A program made the position numbers and the translations under genes. From positions 1-64,000 of the forward strand of contig NZ_JABBXH010000008.1 in the NCBI RefSeq assembly GCF_012932965.1: DNA of 64,000 bases. The letters run 5' to 3'. Each line of letters opens with the position of its first letter. Within the stretch, counting starts at the first letter, position 1. The DNA is from Thalassotalea algicola. GTDB taxonomy: Bacteria; Pseudomonadota; Gammaproteobacteria; Enterobacterales; Alteromonadaceae. This document shows positions 10,107 through 19,979 of this stretch, in pieces. The notes under the pieces are model-generated. The model did not search any database, had not been told where the DNA came from, and saw only the letters and a list, made by a program, of their open reading frames with translations.

Positions 10107-11095
10107 TTATAACTATCTCGAAGTGAATAATGACAACTGACTTGATGACCGTGGTAATTTTTAACTTTTGGTGCCGCTACACACGCTTGTTGCGCTCTAG
10201 GACATCTTGGACCAAGTCGGCAGCCAATGGGTAGGTGTTGTAATATAGGAATGCTTCCTGGTAACGCCATTAGTCGTGATTTAGCCGGCACATTACTATT
10301 GGCATTCAAGCTACTGTCTAGTAGCGCTTGTGTATATGGATGAAATGGCTTATTAAATATTTGTTCGGTAGTACCGGCTTCCACAAATTGACCGCTATAC
10401 ATCACTGTGATGGTATTAGTCCAATGGGTAATATTTTCTAAATCATGACTGATTAAAAGAATAGACATATTTTTAAGTTGGTTTAAGCTTGCTAACAACC
10501 TAAATATTTGTCCTTGGTTTGTCGATTCCATAGAGGCCGTAGGCTCATCGGCTATAAGTAACATTGGCCGGCGAGCTAATGCTATTGCTATCATCACTCG
10601 CTGACAAAACGCCTCTGTTAGCTGATGCGGGTAGCTTTTGTTACATAGCTCGTGCTGTTTAATCCCGACTTTATGAAGTAACGTAACGGCTGCTTCTTTT
10701 CGTTGTTTACGCCGTTGCCAAAAATTACCTGTTAGTTGCGAACTATCTATTGCTTCTTCTAATTGCTCACCGATGGTTGTTGTCGGGTCTAAGCAAGATA
10801 TTGGCTCTTGAAATATCATGGCAACATCTTGAGTAATAATGGCTTTTCGTTCTTCTATTGGCAAATGAAGCAGTTCTTTGCCACGCCAATGAAACCGATC
10901 TGCGCTCACTCGCCATTTGTCATCTAAAACACCGATAATTGCTTGAGCCAGAAGGGACTTACCAGAGCCAGATTCACCAACTAAGCCTCTTACTTCGCCT
11001 TCTTTCATTGCTAAACTTACTCGATCTACAGCGAGTGTAGATTCATTTTTTCCTATCAGCTCAATTGATAGGTTTCTGATATCCAGTAAATTCAT
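10103..11095 (-). CDS. sapD: peptide ABC transporter ATP-binding protein SapD
   Basis: 330 residues, the same as E. coli SapD. Oligopeptide-type ABC ATPase with Walker A (GESGSGKS), Walker B (LLIADEPT) and the C-terminal oligopeptide/dipeptide extension with clustered Cys (CRLGPRCPRAQQAC), which in relatives can hold an iron-sulfur cluster. The signature region reads LTEAFCQR instead of the usual LSGGxxQR; E. coli SapD is similarly degenerate, so SapF probably supplies the stronger ATPase site. Overlaps sapC by 1 bp. Confidence 0.92.
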   Translation of the reverse strand: MNLLDIRNLSIELIGKNESTLAVDRVSLAMKEGEVRGLVGESGSGKSLLAQAIIGVLDDKWRVSADRFHWRGKELLHLPIEERKAIITQDVAMIFQEPISCLDPTTTIGEQLEEAIDSSQLTGNFWQRRKQRKEAAVTLLHKVGIKQHELCNKSYPHQLTEAFCQRVMIAIALARRPMLLIADEPTASMESTNQGQIFRLLASLNQLKNMSILLISHDLENITHWTNTITVMYSGQFVEAGTTEQIFNKPFHPYTQALLDSSLNANSNVPAKSRLMALPGSIPILQHLPIGCRLGPRCPRAQQACVAAPKVKNYHGHQVSCHYSLRDSYK

Positions 11096-11988
11096 TAGCT
11101 AAATTTTCTCAGTTTTATCGCGTGACGTAAGCCTTCACCAACTAAATTAGTTGCTACAACGGCAAATAATATTGCTAAGCCGGGCAAGTATACTGTCCAA
11201 GGAGCGATATAAAATAAATCGAAGCCACTTGCTAACATGGCGCCCCATTCAGGAAGAGGAATCGGTGCACCTAGTCCTAGAAAACCAAGCGCAGCAATGT
11301 CTAAAATTGCTGCTGATTGTGCAAAGGTAGCTTGGCTAACAATTTTTTCAATAATATTGGGCATTACTGAGTAATGTAAAATTCGTAATGAACTAGCTCC
11401 GTCAAGTTTAGAAGCAAGTACATAATCTTTGGCAAACTCTTCTTTCACAGCATTTCGTGTGATGTGAATAAATTGCGGAATTAATACCATGATCACAGCC
11501 CACAAGGTATTACTTAAACCAGGGCCGAGAATGGCGACAATTACTATTGCTAGTAAAAGTGAAGGTATCGATAAAATAACGTCGAGAAAATGATTTAAAA
11601 AGCTTGATTTAACCCCTCTGGTTAAAGCCGATAATGAACCGATGAAAACGCCAATAACAGTGGCAATAATAACGACAATGAAGCTCAGCCCAAAAGTAAG
11701 TGACGTGCCATGCATTAATCGAGATAGCATATCTCGTCCTAAATCGTCGGTGCCTAACAGGTAGCTAATATTGCCGGCATCATCCCAAGCTGGAGGAAGC
11801 ATCGCCATTGCAACATTGCTCTCTACAGATGAATGTGGCGCCAAAATAGGGGAGAATATGGCAAGAATCACTAAAAATATAAACGCACCTAAACCAATCA
11901 TAATGCTTGGTGTTTGGCGAAAGATGATCCACAACTGTATAAGTGGCGATGGAAACTCTTCTTCTTGATAAATCTTATCGCGAGCCAT
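11095..11988 (-). CDS. sapC: peptide ABC transporter permease SapC
   Basis: 297 residues with about six membrane segments and the EAA loop typical of OppC/DppC-family permeases. It forms the inner-membrane channel with SapB, whose gene overlaps its start by 14 bp. Order and length match E. coli sapC (296). Confidence 0.92.
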   Translation of the reverse strand: MARDKIYQEEEFPSPLIQLWIIFRQTPSIMIGLGAFIFLVILAIFSPILAPHSSVESNVAMAMLPPAWDDAGNISYLLGTDDLGRDMLSRLMHGTSLTFGLSFIVVIIATVIGVFIGSLSALTRGVKSSFLNHFLDVILSIPSLLLAIVIVAILGPGLSNTLWAVIMVLIPQFIHITRNAVKEEFAKDYVLASKLDGASSLRILHYSVMPNIIEKIVSQATFAQSAAILDIAALGFLGLGAPIPLPEWGAMLASGFDLFYIAPWTVYLPGLAILFAVVATNLVGEGLRHAIKLRKFS

Positions 11989-13006
11989 ATTTAGCGCCTC
12001 GTGCCAATGGGTTTAAAGCCGCATAGGTGTAATCAGTAATTATATGCACAATAAATATAAAGGTAGATAATACTAATAACCCGCTTTGAATAGCGGTGTA
12101 GTCACGTTGATAAATACTTTCTATCAACCATCTACCAATCCCAGGCCAGTTGAATATTACTTCGGTGATCATTGCCAAAGTCACAAGGTTAGCAAACTGT
12201 AAGCCGATATGCTGGATAACTTTAATCAATGCATTGCGGATTGCATGCCTGAAAATAATTTGAATAAAACTTAAGCCCTTGGCTCTCGTCGCTCTAATAT
12301 AGCTAGTCTCTAAAACGGATAACATGGCAGAACGAGCAAGCCTAATAAAAACGGTTGCAGGAGCGGCGGCAATAACAAAAGCAGGCAGAATAATATGTGC
12401 GTAAGCATTTTGTAGTGCTTGCCATTTGTGTGGGCTTTCGCTTACCAGAATATCGATAAACATAAAGCCAGTAGGCCGTTCAATTTCGTAAAGTAAACTG
12501 ATTTGCCCACCAGAGGGTAGCCAACCTAGTTGAATTGAAAAAGTTAATATTGCTAGTAAACCTAGCCAAAATACAGGTACAGAATAGCCAATCATGGCGA
12601 CTGCCAGTATTACATTATCAGTTACTTTATTATGATTAATGGCTGCTACAAACCCTATTGGTACACCAATGACAGTTGCTATAACAAAGGCAAACATACT
12701 CAATTCAATGGTTGCTGGGAGTAGCCTGACTATCTCGCCAGCGATATCAGTTTGCGAACTCATTGATACGCCTAAGTCACCAGAAAATATATGAAATACA
12801 TAAGCAAGGTATTGTTCGAAGATATTGCCTTCTTGATTATAACTCGTCGCTAAAATAGCAAGTTCTTGTTCAGTGGCGTTTATTTGACCTGAGATATTAA
12901 TTAATTGCTCGCCAGGAAATAAAAAAGATAGGCTAAAACTCAAGATTGTTAGCAATAACATCGTAAATAAAAATAAGTTGAGTTTTCGAAGTGTAAATAT
13001 AAACAT
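11975..13006 (-). CDS. sapB: peptide ABC transporter permease SapB
   Basis: 343 residues, slightly longer than E. coli SapB (321). OppB/DppB-type permease: an N-terminal membrane segment, a periplasmic stretch of about 70 residues, then five segments with the EAA-type motif around TRAKGLSFIQIIFRHAIRNA. Its start overlaps the sapA stop, so translation is probably coupled. Confidence 0.92.
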   Translation of the reverse strand: MFIFTLRKLNLFLFTMLLLTILSFSLSFLFPGEQLINISGQINATEQELAILATSYNQEGNIFEQYLAYVFHIFSGDLGVSMSSQTDIAGEIVRLLPATIELSMFAFVIATVIGVPIGFVAAINHNKVTDNVILAVAMIGYSVPVFWLGLLAILTFSIQLGWLPSGGQISLLYEIERPTGFMFIDILVSESPHKWQALQNAYAHIILPAFVIAAAPATVFIRLARSAMLSVLETSYIRATRAKGLSFIQIIFRHAIRNALIKVIQHIGLQFANLVTLAMITEVIFNWPGIGRWLIESIYQRDYTAIQSGLLVLSTFIFIVHIITDYTYAALNPLARGAKYGSR

Positions 13007-14613
13007 TATTGTTTACTTACCTCCGCAAAATTAACTCCACCAAAAGAGGTAAGTAACTGCCCTTTAACTTTTTTATTTCTGGCTTGAAATCTTTTTGAGT
13101 GGGCAATTGGCAATAACGGCAATGCTTGTTGAATTATTGCTTGCGCTTGGAAATATAAATTCTTTCGTTGATTAATATTCGTTGTTTGTAAAGCTAGTTT
13201 CAATAAATTATCGAATTCCTGATTACACCATAGGGCCCTATTACTACCGGTAACTACAGAACTACAACTTAATAAAGGGGTAAGAAAGTTATCAGGATCT
13301 GGGTGATCAGCTGACCAACCAAGTAATACTGTTTGATGTTCACCTAAACTTAATCGCCTTAAAAATGTCGACCACTCGTAAGAGACTATTTCGACTTGAA
13401 CCCCAATTTCACTTAAGTCTGCTTGAATAAGTTTCGCCATTGTTAATGCATTTGGATTATAGGCCCTTTGCACCGGCATCGCCCAAATATCCATGCTAAA
13501 ACCATCTTTATAACCCGCCTCTATTAGCATTTGTTTGGCCTTTATCGGCGAGTATTCGTGTGGCTGAATACTCTTATCATGTGCCCAGGAGTTCTTAGGT
13601 AATATGGCATTCGCTATTTCTGCTTTGCCGCCGTATACAGCATCAATTATCGCTTCTTTATTTATTGCGTGAGATATTGCTTTTCTTACTCTTTGATCAT
13701 CAAATGGCGGCTTATGAGTGTTAAAGCCTAAATAACCAATATTAAACGATGTCACTTCTTCTAATTGCAATTCAGGATTTTCTTGAATTTTGTGAGGTGC
13801 AATAGGGTAGGCTATTACATCACACTCATTGGTTAATAATTTAGTTAGTCGGCCTGTATCGCTTGTTGTGATATCAAATACTAGCTGCTCTAACGCGACA
13901 TTATTGTGCCAATAGTTATCATGACGATAATAACGTAACAAAGAACCTGGTTGATATGATTTTAACTTAAAAGGCCCTGTACCAATGGGATGGACATCAA
14001 TATCATCTTTTCTATCTTGTTCCGCCAATAGGTCTGCATATTCTTTTGATAAAATTACTGCGTAATCGGTAGCCAAATTGGCAAGAAATGAGCTATTTGC
14101 TTGGTGCAGTTTAAATCGCACAGTGTGGTCATTTATTTTTTCAATTTCTTTAACAATATTGCTAAATTGAACGTTTTGAAAAAAGGGATATTTTCCTTCT
14201 GACACCAAATGAAATGGATGTTCGCTATCTAATATTCGATTAAAGCTAAATAAAACATCATCAGCATTGAATAAACGCGTTGGATAAAAATAATCAGTAC
14301 TATGGAAATGGACATCTTTACGTAAGTAAAAAGTGATCATTTTACCGTCACGAGTAACGTGCCATGACTTAGCTAATGCTGGTGCGATGCTATTGTCATC
14401 ATTAAACTTAATTAATCGGTTATATAATTGATTGGCTATTGCATCAATTGTAGTGCCTGAAGTATCAGTTTGCGGATTAAAGGAAGCAGGGGAGCCTTCC
14501 GCACAGTAAATTAAACTGTTTTCGGCAATTTGTTGGTTTTCAGTTTCACAGCTGGCAAGCATCGATACGGAAAATATCGCAATAGCTTTTGCCAGCCATA
14601 CATTAACCTTCAT
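13006..14613 (-). CDS. sapA: peptide ABC transporter substrate-binding protein SapA, predicted lipoprotein
   Basis: 535 residues of the SBP_bac_5 (oligopeptide-binding) family. The signal peptide ends in a lipobox (SMLASC, Cys22), so the mature protein should be lipid-anchored; a soluble periplasmic form is the usual description for enterobacterial SapA. It delivers ligand to SapBC. Its start overlaps the end of pspF by 11 bp. Confidence 0.9.
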   Translation of the reverse strand: MKVNVWLAKAIAIFSVSMLASCETENQQIAENSLIYCAEGSPASFNPQTDTSGTTIDAIANQLYNRLIKFNDDNSIAPALAKSWHVTRDGKMITFYLRKDVHFHSTDYFYPTRLFNADDVLFSFNRILDSEHPFHLVSEGKYPFFQNVQFSNIVKEIEKINDHTVRFKLHQANSSFLANLATDYAVILSKEYADLLAEQDRKDDIDVHPIGTGPFKLKSYQPGSLLRYYRHDNYWHNNVALEQLVFDITTSDTGRLTKLLTNECDVIAYPIAPHKIQENPELQLEEVTSFNIGYLGFNTHKPPFDDQRVRKAISHAINKEAIIDAVYGGKAEIANAILPKNSWAHDKSIQPHEYSPIKAKQMLIEAGYKDGFSMDIWAMPVQRAYNPNALTMAKLIQADLSEIGVQVEIVSYEWSTFLRRLSLGEHQTVLLGWSADHPDPDNFLTPLLSCSSVVTGSNRALWCNQEFDNLLKLALQTTNINQRKNLYFQAQAIIQQALPLLPIAHSKRFQARNKKVKGQLLTSFGGVNFAEVSKQ

Positions 14614-15703
14614 CTAAACTGTTTCCATCGAGTAAGTTATATTTCTTTAGATAACCTCTTAATTGATGGTAGGTTAATTCTAACGCATCTGCTGTTTTCT
14701 TTTGATTATACTGACAATTTGCAAGAGCTGACTTTATTAATTTTATTTCATAATCTTGAGAAAGGTTCTTTAACGATAATGGGAAATTCGTATTTATCTC
14801 TTGCACTAATTGTTGACTCGGCTCTGTTTCTTTAGGCGAACTGACTTTATCTATAGTTGATTGAGTTTCTTTTTCTCGTTCTACGACTCGGTCTTGTGTT
14901 TTAACACGTTGAGTTGGGCGATAAGGTGACTCAAATGGGTCGATAACTAGTTCATGAACGGGAAGATGCGGATTGTTGCAACGGTAAACACTTCGTTCAA
15001 CGACATTTTTTAATTCACGAATATTACCGGGCCAATGATATTCCAACATTGAACGCTTAGCTTTTTCAGTGAAGCCACTGAATAATTCAAATTCTAATTC
15101 CCTTGCCATATTGATGGCGAAATTTTCCGCTAATATAAGAATATCTTCTACGCGCTCTCTTAATGGTGGAAGGGTAATAACATCAAAGGCCAATCTATCG
15201 AGTAAGTCAGCTCTAAATTCACCTTTTTCTGCAAGTGTTGGTAGGTCTTCATTGGTCGCCGCGACCAATCTTGCATCAGTTTTGATTGTACGTGAACCAC
15301 CGACTCGTTCAAATTCACCATATTCGACCACTCTCAATAGCTTTTCTTGAATTAGCCCTGAGGTGTTTGCAATTTCATCGAGAAACAATGTGCCTTTATC
15401 TGCACGCTCAAAGCGACCTTCATGGCGCTTATTAGCACCAGTAAATGCGCCACTTTCATAACCAAACAATTCACTTTCTAATAAGTTTTCATTTAATGCT
15501 GCACAATTGAGCTTTAAATAATTTTGTTCCCAACGCTTAGATAAGTAATGCAGGCGTGCGGCAACCAGCTCTTTACCTGTTCCTCGCTCACCAATAATAA
15601 GAACAGGTTTACTTAACGGCGCTATTTGAGATATTTGCTCCAATACTTCTAAAAAGCTATTGGATTGGCCAATTAAATTATCCTGTTGGTTAAAGCGCGA
15701 CAT
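14603..15703 (-). CDS. pspF: psp operon transcriptional activator PspF
   Basis: 366 residues. Begins directly with the AAA+ sigma54-activator domain and has no receiver domain, as expected for PspF. Walker A GERGTGKE is at about 38-45 and the sigma54-contacting GAFTGA loop at 85-90. A Fis-type helix-turn-helix is at the C-terminus (KKTADALELTYHQLRGYLKK). It is about 40 residues longer than E. coli PspF owing to a charged linker between AAA+ and DNA-binding domains. PspF is held inactive by PspA and activates the divergent psp operon. Here it also leads the sap operon. Confidence 0.94.
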   Translation of the reverse strand: MSRFNQQDNLIGQSNSFLEVLEQISQIAPLSKPVLIIGERGTGKELVAARLHYLSKRWEQNYLKLNCAALNENLLESELFGYESGAFTGANKRHEGRFERADKGTLFLDEIANTSGLIQEKLLRVVEYGEFERVGGSRTIKTDARLVAATNEDLPTLAEKGEFRADLLDRLAFDVITLPPLRERVEDILILAENFAINMARELEFELFSGFTEKAKRSMLEYHWPGNIRELKNVVERSVYRCNNPHLPVHELVIDPFESPYRPTQRVKTQDRVVEREKETQSTIDKVSSPKETEPSQQLVQEINTNFPLSLKNLSQDYEIKLIKSALANCQYNQKKTADALELTYHQLRGYLKKYNLLDGNSLDEG

Positions 15704-15894
15704 GATGATCCTAATTATTAGTTTATTTCGCTAACAAATAGTGTATTTTATTAACGAAAGAGTTTGAAGTATTTTCTTAAAATTAAATAAATTTATAATA
15801 TACAGTAAGTTAGCGTTTTGTTGGCGAGTTGGCTTGGATAATGAATATAACCAATACAAACGAAACGAAGATTAACTTTATTGAGGAAGTAATT
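15704..15894. promoter_or_regulatory. pspF/pspA divergent control region with sigma54-like element
   Basis: The leftward pspF gene has AGGATC just before its ATG. On the pspA side, TTGGC (15821-15825) followed by TTGG (15834-15837) resembles a -24/-12 promoter but is one base off ideal spacing and lacks the canonical GC at -12. ATTTCGCTAAC at 15725-15735 and its inverted core GTTAGCG at 15809-15815 are candidate PspF-binding sites. GAGGAAG (15883-15889) is the pspA ribosome site. The exact promoter is uncertain. Confidence 0.35.
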
Positions 15895-16560
15895 ATGGGT
15901 GTTTTTTCAAGGTTTACCGACATCATTAATTCAAATATCAATTCGCTATTAGATAAAGCGGAAGATCCAGAAAAAATGGTGCGCTTAATTATTCAGGAAA
16001 TGGAAGATACGCTAGTAGAAGTACGCTCAAGTTCAGCGAAGACTCTAGCTGACAAAAAGGAGTTATCTCGTCAAATCACGCGCTATGAAAAAGATGCGGA
16101 CCAATGGCAAGAAAAAGCTGAGCTGGCATTAAGTAAAGGTCGTGAAGATTTAGCAAGAGCTGCATTAATTGAAAAGAAAAAATGCAGTGAGAGTGCAGAG
16201 TCTTTAGCTGAGGAGCTTCAGCATGTAGACGAACATATCGCTAAATTGCAGGGTGAAATTACACAATTGCAAGATAAGCTAGCAGATGCAAAGGCACGTC
16301 AAAAAGCGATATTAATGCGCGAAAAAACGGCGAGCTCTCGACTGAAAGTTAAAAGTAAAATCGATAGTGACAAGGTTGAAGATGCATTAAGCCGGTTCGA
16401 TCGCTATGAACGTAAAATTGATGATTTAGAAGCACAAGTTGAAGCACAAGACCTAGGTAGTAAGTCATTAGCCGATGAAATTGCTGAATTAGAAAGTGAT
16501 GAAAACATTGATGACGAGTTAGCGCAATTAAAGGCTAAAATGGATAAGAAAAAGAAGTAG
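15895..16560 (+). CDS. pspA: phage shock protein A
   Basis: 221 residues, almost entirely coiled coil, from MGVFSRFTDIINSNIN onward, matching the family start. An ATG at 15829 is in frame, but the upstream 22 codons resemble no PspA and GAGGAAG sits right before 15895. PspA is an ESCRT-III-like protein: it binds and inhibits PspF in unstressed cells and coats damaged inner membrane under stress. First gene of pspABC. Confidence 0.96.
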   Translation: MGVFSRFTDIINSNINSLLDKAEDPEKMVRLIIQEMEDTLVEVRSSSAKTLADKKELSRQITRYEKDADQWQEKAELALSKGREDLARAALIEKKKCSESAESLAEELQHVDEHIAKLQGEITQLQDKLADAKARQKAILMREKTASSRLKVKSKIDSDKVEDALSRFDRYERKIDDLEAQVEAQDLGSKSLADEIAELESDENIDDELAQLKAKMDKKKK

Positions 16561-16600
16561 ATTAGTCTAGAATTACCGCGTTAAGTAAAGGAGAAGTATT

Positions 16601-16828
16601 GTGGAAGAAATTATTGTTGCCCCGATTATTATATTTATGTTGGTTGTCGCGCCGATTTGGTTAATTTTACATTACCGCAGCAAGCGTCAAATTAGCCAAG
16701 GATTGAGCGAAGAAGAATATGTTCAGTTGTCTGAATTGTCAGAACTAGCAGATAAAATGGCCGATCGCATTAAAACATTGGAAGCAATTTTAGATGCTGA
16801 ATCACCAGATTGGAGAAATAAAGTATGA
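16601..16828 (+). CDS. pspB: phage shock protein B
   Basis: 75 residues. One N-terminal membrane helix (about residues 5-25), then a short amphipathic coiled coil. With PspC it senses inner-membrane stress and recruits PspA. GTG start with an AAAGGAGAAG ribosome site. Its stop overlaps the pspC start as ATGA. Confidence 0.93.
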   Translation: MEEIIVAPIIIFMLVVAPIWLILHYRSKRQISQGLSEEEYVQLSELSELADKMADRIKTLEAILDAESPDWRNKV

Positions 16829-17271
16829 GCATAAAACGTCGCGGAGAGTTATATCGAATCCCAAGCCAGGGAAAGATAGCCGGCGTTTGTGCAGGAATTG
16901 CTGACTATTTCGGCTGGGAAACTTGGTTAATTAGAGTATTGATGGTTTCGGGCGTACTATTTGGAATGCCTTGGTTAGTATTTTTATATATTGCTGCCTG
17001 GTTTATTTTAGACAAGAAGTCTGCCAGTAAAGTCAATGTAGACCTTAATCCTGAAGATGCTCAAGAAGCCAAAAAAGCTGAATTTGAAAGAGAACTTAAT
17101 GCTGAACCAATTCGCGTAAAAGCACGGATTTGGCAAGCAGGAGAACCACCTAAACAAGCTTTCCATGATATTAGACGTAAATATATGTCGATGGAGAAAG
17201 AGCTTAGAAAGATGGAACGTTATGTAACTTCATCCGAGTTTACAGTTTCTCGCGAAATCAATAAATTATAA
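16825..17271 (+). CDS. pspC: phage shock protein C
   Basis: 148 residues. The PspC domain (GELYRIPSQGKIAGVCAGIADYFG) precedes a hydrophobic pair of segments and a charged C-terminal coiled region. Partner of PspB in membrane-stress sensing. The start overlaps pspB by four bases, implying translational coupling. Confidence 0.94.
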   Translation: MSIKRRGELYRIPSQGKIAGVCAGIADYFGWETWLIRVLMVSGVLFGMPWLVFLYIAAWFILDKKSASKVNVDLNPEDAQEAKKAEFERELNAEPIRVKARIWQAGEPPKQAFHDIRRKYMSMEKELRKMERYVTSSEFTVSREINKL

Positions 17272-17298
17272 AGCGACTCAAGGTCGCTTTATTTTTTT
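17270..17298 (+). terminator. terminator overlapping the pspC stop
   Basis: AAAGCGAC (17270-17277) pairs with GTCGCTTT (17283-17290), followed by ATTTTTTTA. The first stem bases are the pspC stop codon. Confidence 0.85.
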
Positions 17299-17378
17299 AT
17301 TGTCTAACCACTTGTTATCTATTAGCAAAAACCGATAACATCAAAACAAAGTAATAAGCCTTTAAGGCATCGTAGTTT

Positions 17379-18809
17379 ATGTCTTTAATTAACCGCGAAA
17401 AGCTAAACCAGTTTAAGCATAAAGCCAGTGATATGTTGAATAAGTCGCTAGACCAACATGTTAATCTTGCTGTTACCGGTTTAAGTCGAAGTGGAAAAAC
17501 CGCCTTTATCACTTCTATTGTTAATCAACTCTTAAACGAAGGGAGTGAGACTCATTTAACGTTTTTTAATCCTGTTCATCAAGGTCGATATATTGCTGCT
17601 AAACGAGTAACGCAAAAGAATATGCATGTAGCTCGCTTTGATTATGAGCAGTCGTTGTCAGCATTTGAACAAAACCCTCCTATGTGGCCAGAACCGACTA
17701 CAGGTATAAGTGAAATAAGGTTGGCTATTAAATATCAACCTAAAGATTCATTATTAAAATATGCCACTGATATGGCAACGTTAACGCTTGATATAACGGA
17801 TTATCCAGGGGAGTGGTTGCTCGACTTGCCAATGCTTACGCTGACATTTGAAGAGTGGTCAGAAAAAATGGTGGCGTTACTTCAAGAGTCCCCAAGAAAA
17901 GAGTTTGCAGCCAATTGGCTTGAGAAAGTAAATGGCATAGATCCATTTCAAATAGCCAATGAAGATGAAATTGCTACCTTAGCTAAAGAGTATACGGGGT
18001 TATTACAGATATTTCGTCGTAAACTAGGCCTATCAGTCATTCAACCAGGCCGTTTTATTTTGCCCGGTGAACTTGCCGGCGCACCAATATTGGAGTTTTT
18101 CCCTTTTGTTGGCATCGATGATATAGATGGAAATGCCTATCAAAATGCTGATGATACAAGCTTTATAGGTACTTTAAGAGCTCGTTTTTTAGAGTATCGT
18201 GAAAGAGTCGTCAAAAAGTTCTATAAAACTTATTTTCTTAAATATGATCGACAAATAGTGTTAGCAGACTGTTTGACGCCGTTAAATAATGGTGAAGCCA
18301 GCTTTCAAGATTTACAACAGGCTATTAATATGATCATGGAAAGTTATCACTATGGTCAATCGAGCATATTATCTAGGCTGTTTTCGCCCAAAATAGATAG
18401 GTTGTTATTCGCGGCAACGAAAGCTGATCATATAACGTCTGAGCAGCACCCTAATTTAGTGGCATTATTGAACCAATTGATTCACGGCACTAAGCAGAAA
18501 TTGAATTTTGACGGCATTGAAATGAAAACACTTGCTATTGCATCGGTAAAAGCGACTGAGAATGGCACCACGGAACACCAAGGTCGAAAGATGCCGGTAA
18601 TACGTGGCTTGTCACTAGATAATAATCAAATGGTGACATTATTTCCTGGCACTGTGCCAGATAAACTTCCAGAAAGTTCTTTTTGGCAACAACACCAGTT
18701 TAATTTTTTAAATTTTGCTCCAAACAAGGTGGTCGCAAAACATCAAGTGCTACCTCATTTACGCCTTGATCAAGTTCTGCAGTTTTTATTGGGAGACAAA
18801 ATGTCATGA
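17379..18809 (+). CDS. ycjX: YcjX/DUF463 family P-loop GTPase-like protein
   Basis: 476 residues. A Walker A loop GLSRSGKT lies at residues 34-41 and a DxxG-like DITDYPGEW near residue 138. DUF463 proteins are stress-induced, cytoplasmic or membrane-associated NTP-binding proteins of the psp regulon in enterobacteria; their reaction is not established. The gene follows pspABC as in E. coli but behind a terminator, so it may have its own promoter. Its stop overlaps the ycjF start. Confidence 0.9.
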   Translation: MSLINREKLNQFKHKASDMLNKSLDQHVNLAVTGLSRSGKTAFITSIVNQLLNEGSETHLTFFNPVHQGRYIAAKRVTQKNMHVARFDYEQSLSAFEQNPPMWPEPTTGISEIRLAIKYQPKDSLLKYATDMATLTLDITDYPGEWLLDLPMLTLTFEEWSEKMVALLQESPRKEFAANWLEKVNGIDPFQIANEDEIATLAKEYTGLLQIFRRKLGLSVIQPGRFILPGELAGAPILEFFPFVGIDDIDGNAYQNADDTSFIGTLRARFLEYRERVVKKFYKTYFLKYDRQIVLADCLTPLNNGEASFQDLQQAINMIMESYHYGQSSILSRLFSPKIDRLLFAATKADHITSEQHPNLVALLNQLIHGTKQKLNFDGIEMKTLAIASVKATENGTTEHQGRKMPVIRGLSLDNNQMVTLFPGTVPDKLPESSFWQQHQFNFLNFAPNKVVAKHQVLPHLRLDQVLQFLLGDKMS

Positions 18810-19825
18810 CAAAACCAACTAAGTTTCAACAGCAAATACTTTTTGAAGAGCAAGAGGTTAAGGTTCAAGGGGAAGAGCAATTACCGGTTGTTCAACAAGT
18901 TGTTGTTGATAATGAAAGCTGGCAGCAAATTGACGACGAAGATGAGCAATTATTTGAACAAGATATCAATAGTTCTTCCGGATGGATGTGGAAAATATTT
19001 GTCAGTTTATTTGCTGTTGTTGTAGGCATAGAGCTGGTTGAGTTTTTTACTATAGGCCTTACCGAATCACCAATTTTAACTTCATTGTACGGTCTGTTAT
19101 TAATCATAGTTGGCGTGGTGGCGTCGAGCAGTTTAATTAAAGAATTTAGTGGGCTTAGTCAATTAAAAAGTCGCGAAAAACTGCGTGGTCAATTAACCGA
19201 GTTAAATGACAGTGATGCCTTTGAAAATGCCGCTCCAATCTTAGAGAAAGTAACATCTAGCTTAGCTACAGATTTTACCGTTGAACAAACCGAAAGATGG
19301 CAACAAACGTTGGCTAAAGGCTATTCAGACCCTGAATTGATCAAACTCTATTCTCGACAAGTGTTATCTGAAACAGACAACAAGGCACTTGCAGAAGTGG
19401 CAAGATTTTCTTCTGAATCTGTTGTCTTAGTAGCACTAAGTCCTATAGCAATTCTTGATATGTTAATTATGCTTTGGCGAAATTTGAAAATGATCGACAA
19501 AGTCGCAGGCCTATATGGACTAAAACTAGGGTATTGGAGTCGTATCAAACTAATAAAACAAGTTATCGCGAACATGGTGTATGCAGGTGCCAGTGAAGTG
19601 GTCGCTGATGTCAGTGCTGATATGCTAGGCGCCGACATTATGGGAAAACTATCAGGCCGATTAGCGCAAGGGTTAGGCGCAGGAATGCTGACAGCTCGTC
19701 TTGGATTAAAAGCCATTTATATGTGCCGTCCCGTTCCATTTGATGAGAGCGCACCGAAGCTCTCTCAGGTAAGAACTGAAGTTGTTGGCCAAATTAAACA
19801 GCTTGTTAAAGGCACTAAGCGGTAA
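18806..19825 (+). CDS. ycjF: YcjF/TIGR01620 family inner-membrane protein
   Basis: 339 residues (353 in E. coli). An acidic N-terminal tail of about 65 residues, two membrane helices (about 66-82 and 91-107), then a C-terminal DUF697-type helical domain including the segment VVLVALSPIAILDMLIMLWRN. It overlaps ycjX by four bases, and the pair is a conserved companion of psp genes. Biochemical role unknown. Confidence 0.9.
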   Translation: MTKPTKFQQQILFEEQEVKVQGEEQLPVVQQVVVDNESWQQIDDEDEQLFEQDINSSSGWMWKIFVSLFAVVVGIELVEFFTIGLTESPILTSLYGLLLIIVGVVASSSLIKEFSGLSQLKSREKLRGQLTELNDSDAFENAAPILEKVTSSLATDFTVEQTERWQQTLAKGYSDPELIKLYSRQVLSETDNKALAEVARFSSESVVLVALSPIAILDMLIMLWRNLKMIDKVAGLYGLKLGYWSRIKLIKQVIANMVYAGASEVVADVSADMLGADIMGKLSGRLAQGLGAGMLTARLGLKAIYMCRPVPFDESAPKLSQVRTEVVGQIKQLVKGTKR

Positions 19826-19838
19826 GCTAATTGACAAA

Positions 19839-19862
19839 TGACGTACACTTATCTGTACGTCA
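19839..19862. promoter_or_regulatory. TyrR-box-like operator upstream of phhA
   Basis: A perfect inverted repeat TGACGTACA-CTTATC-TGTACGTCA. Its inner part matches the TyrR box TGTAAA-N6-TTTACA at 8 of 12 positions and keeps the invariant G and C separated by 14 bases. No T tract follows, so it is not a terminator for ycjF. It lies 118 bp before the phhA ATG. Confidence 0.6.
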
Positions 19863-19979
19863 CATAGGTTTGTTTGCTTTTTAGCCAGTTTCTGAACGCT
19901 TTTCATCTTTCCCTTCCTTCACTTAATATGAATGTAACTAAGGTGGTATCCCACATTTAATTAAATAGAAGGTTTTTAA

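Noticed and set aside
15829-15894. N-terminal 22-codon extension of PspA
   Set aside because: The family begins at MGVFSRF and the ribosome site GAGGAAG serves 15895.
19839-19862. Terminator of ycjF
   Set aside because: The inverted repeat is perfect but has no T run; its spacing fits a TyrR operator better.
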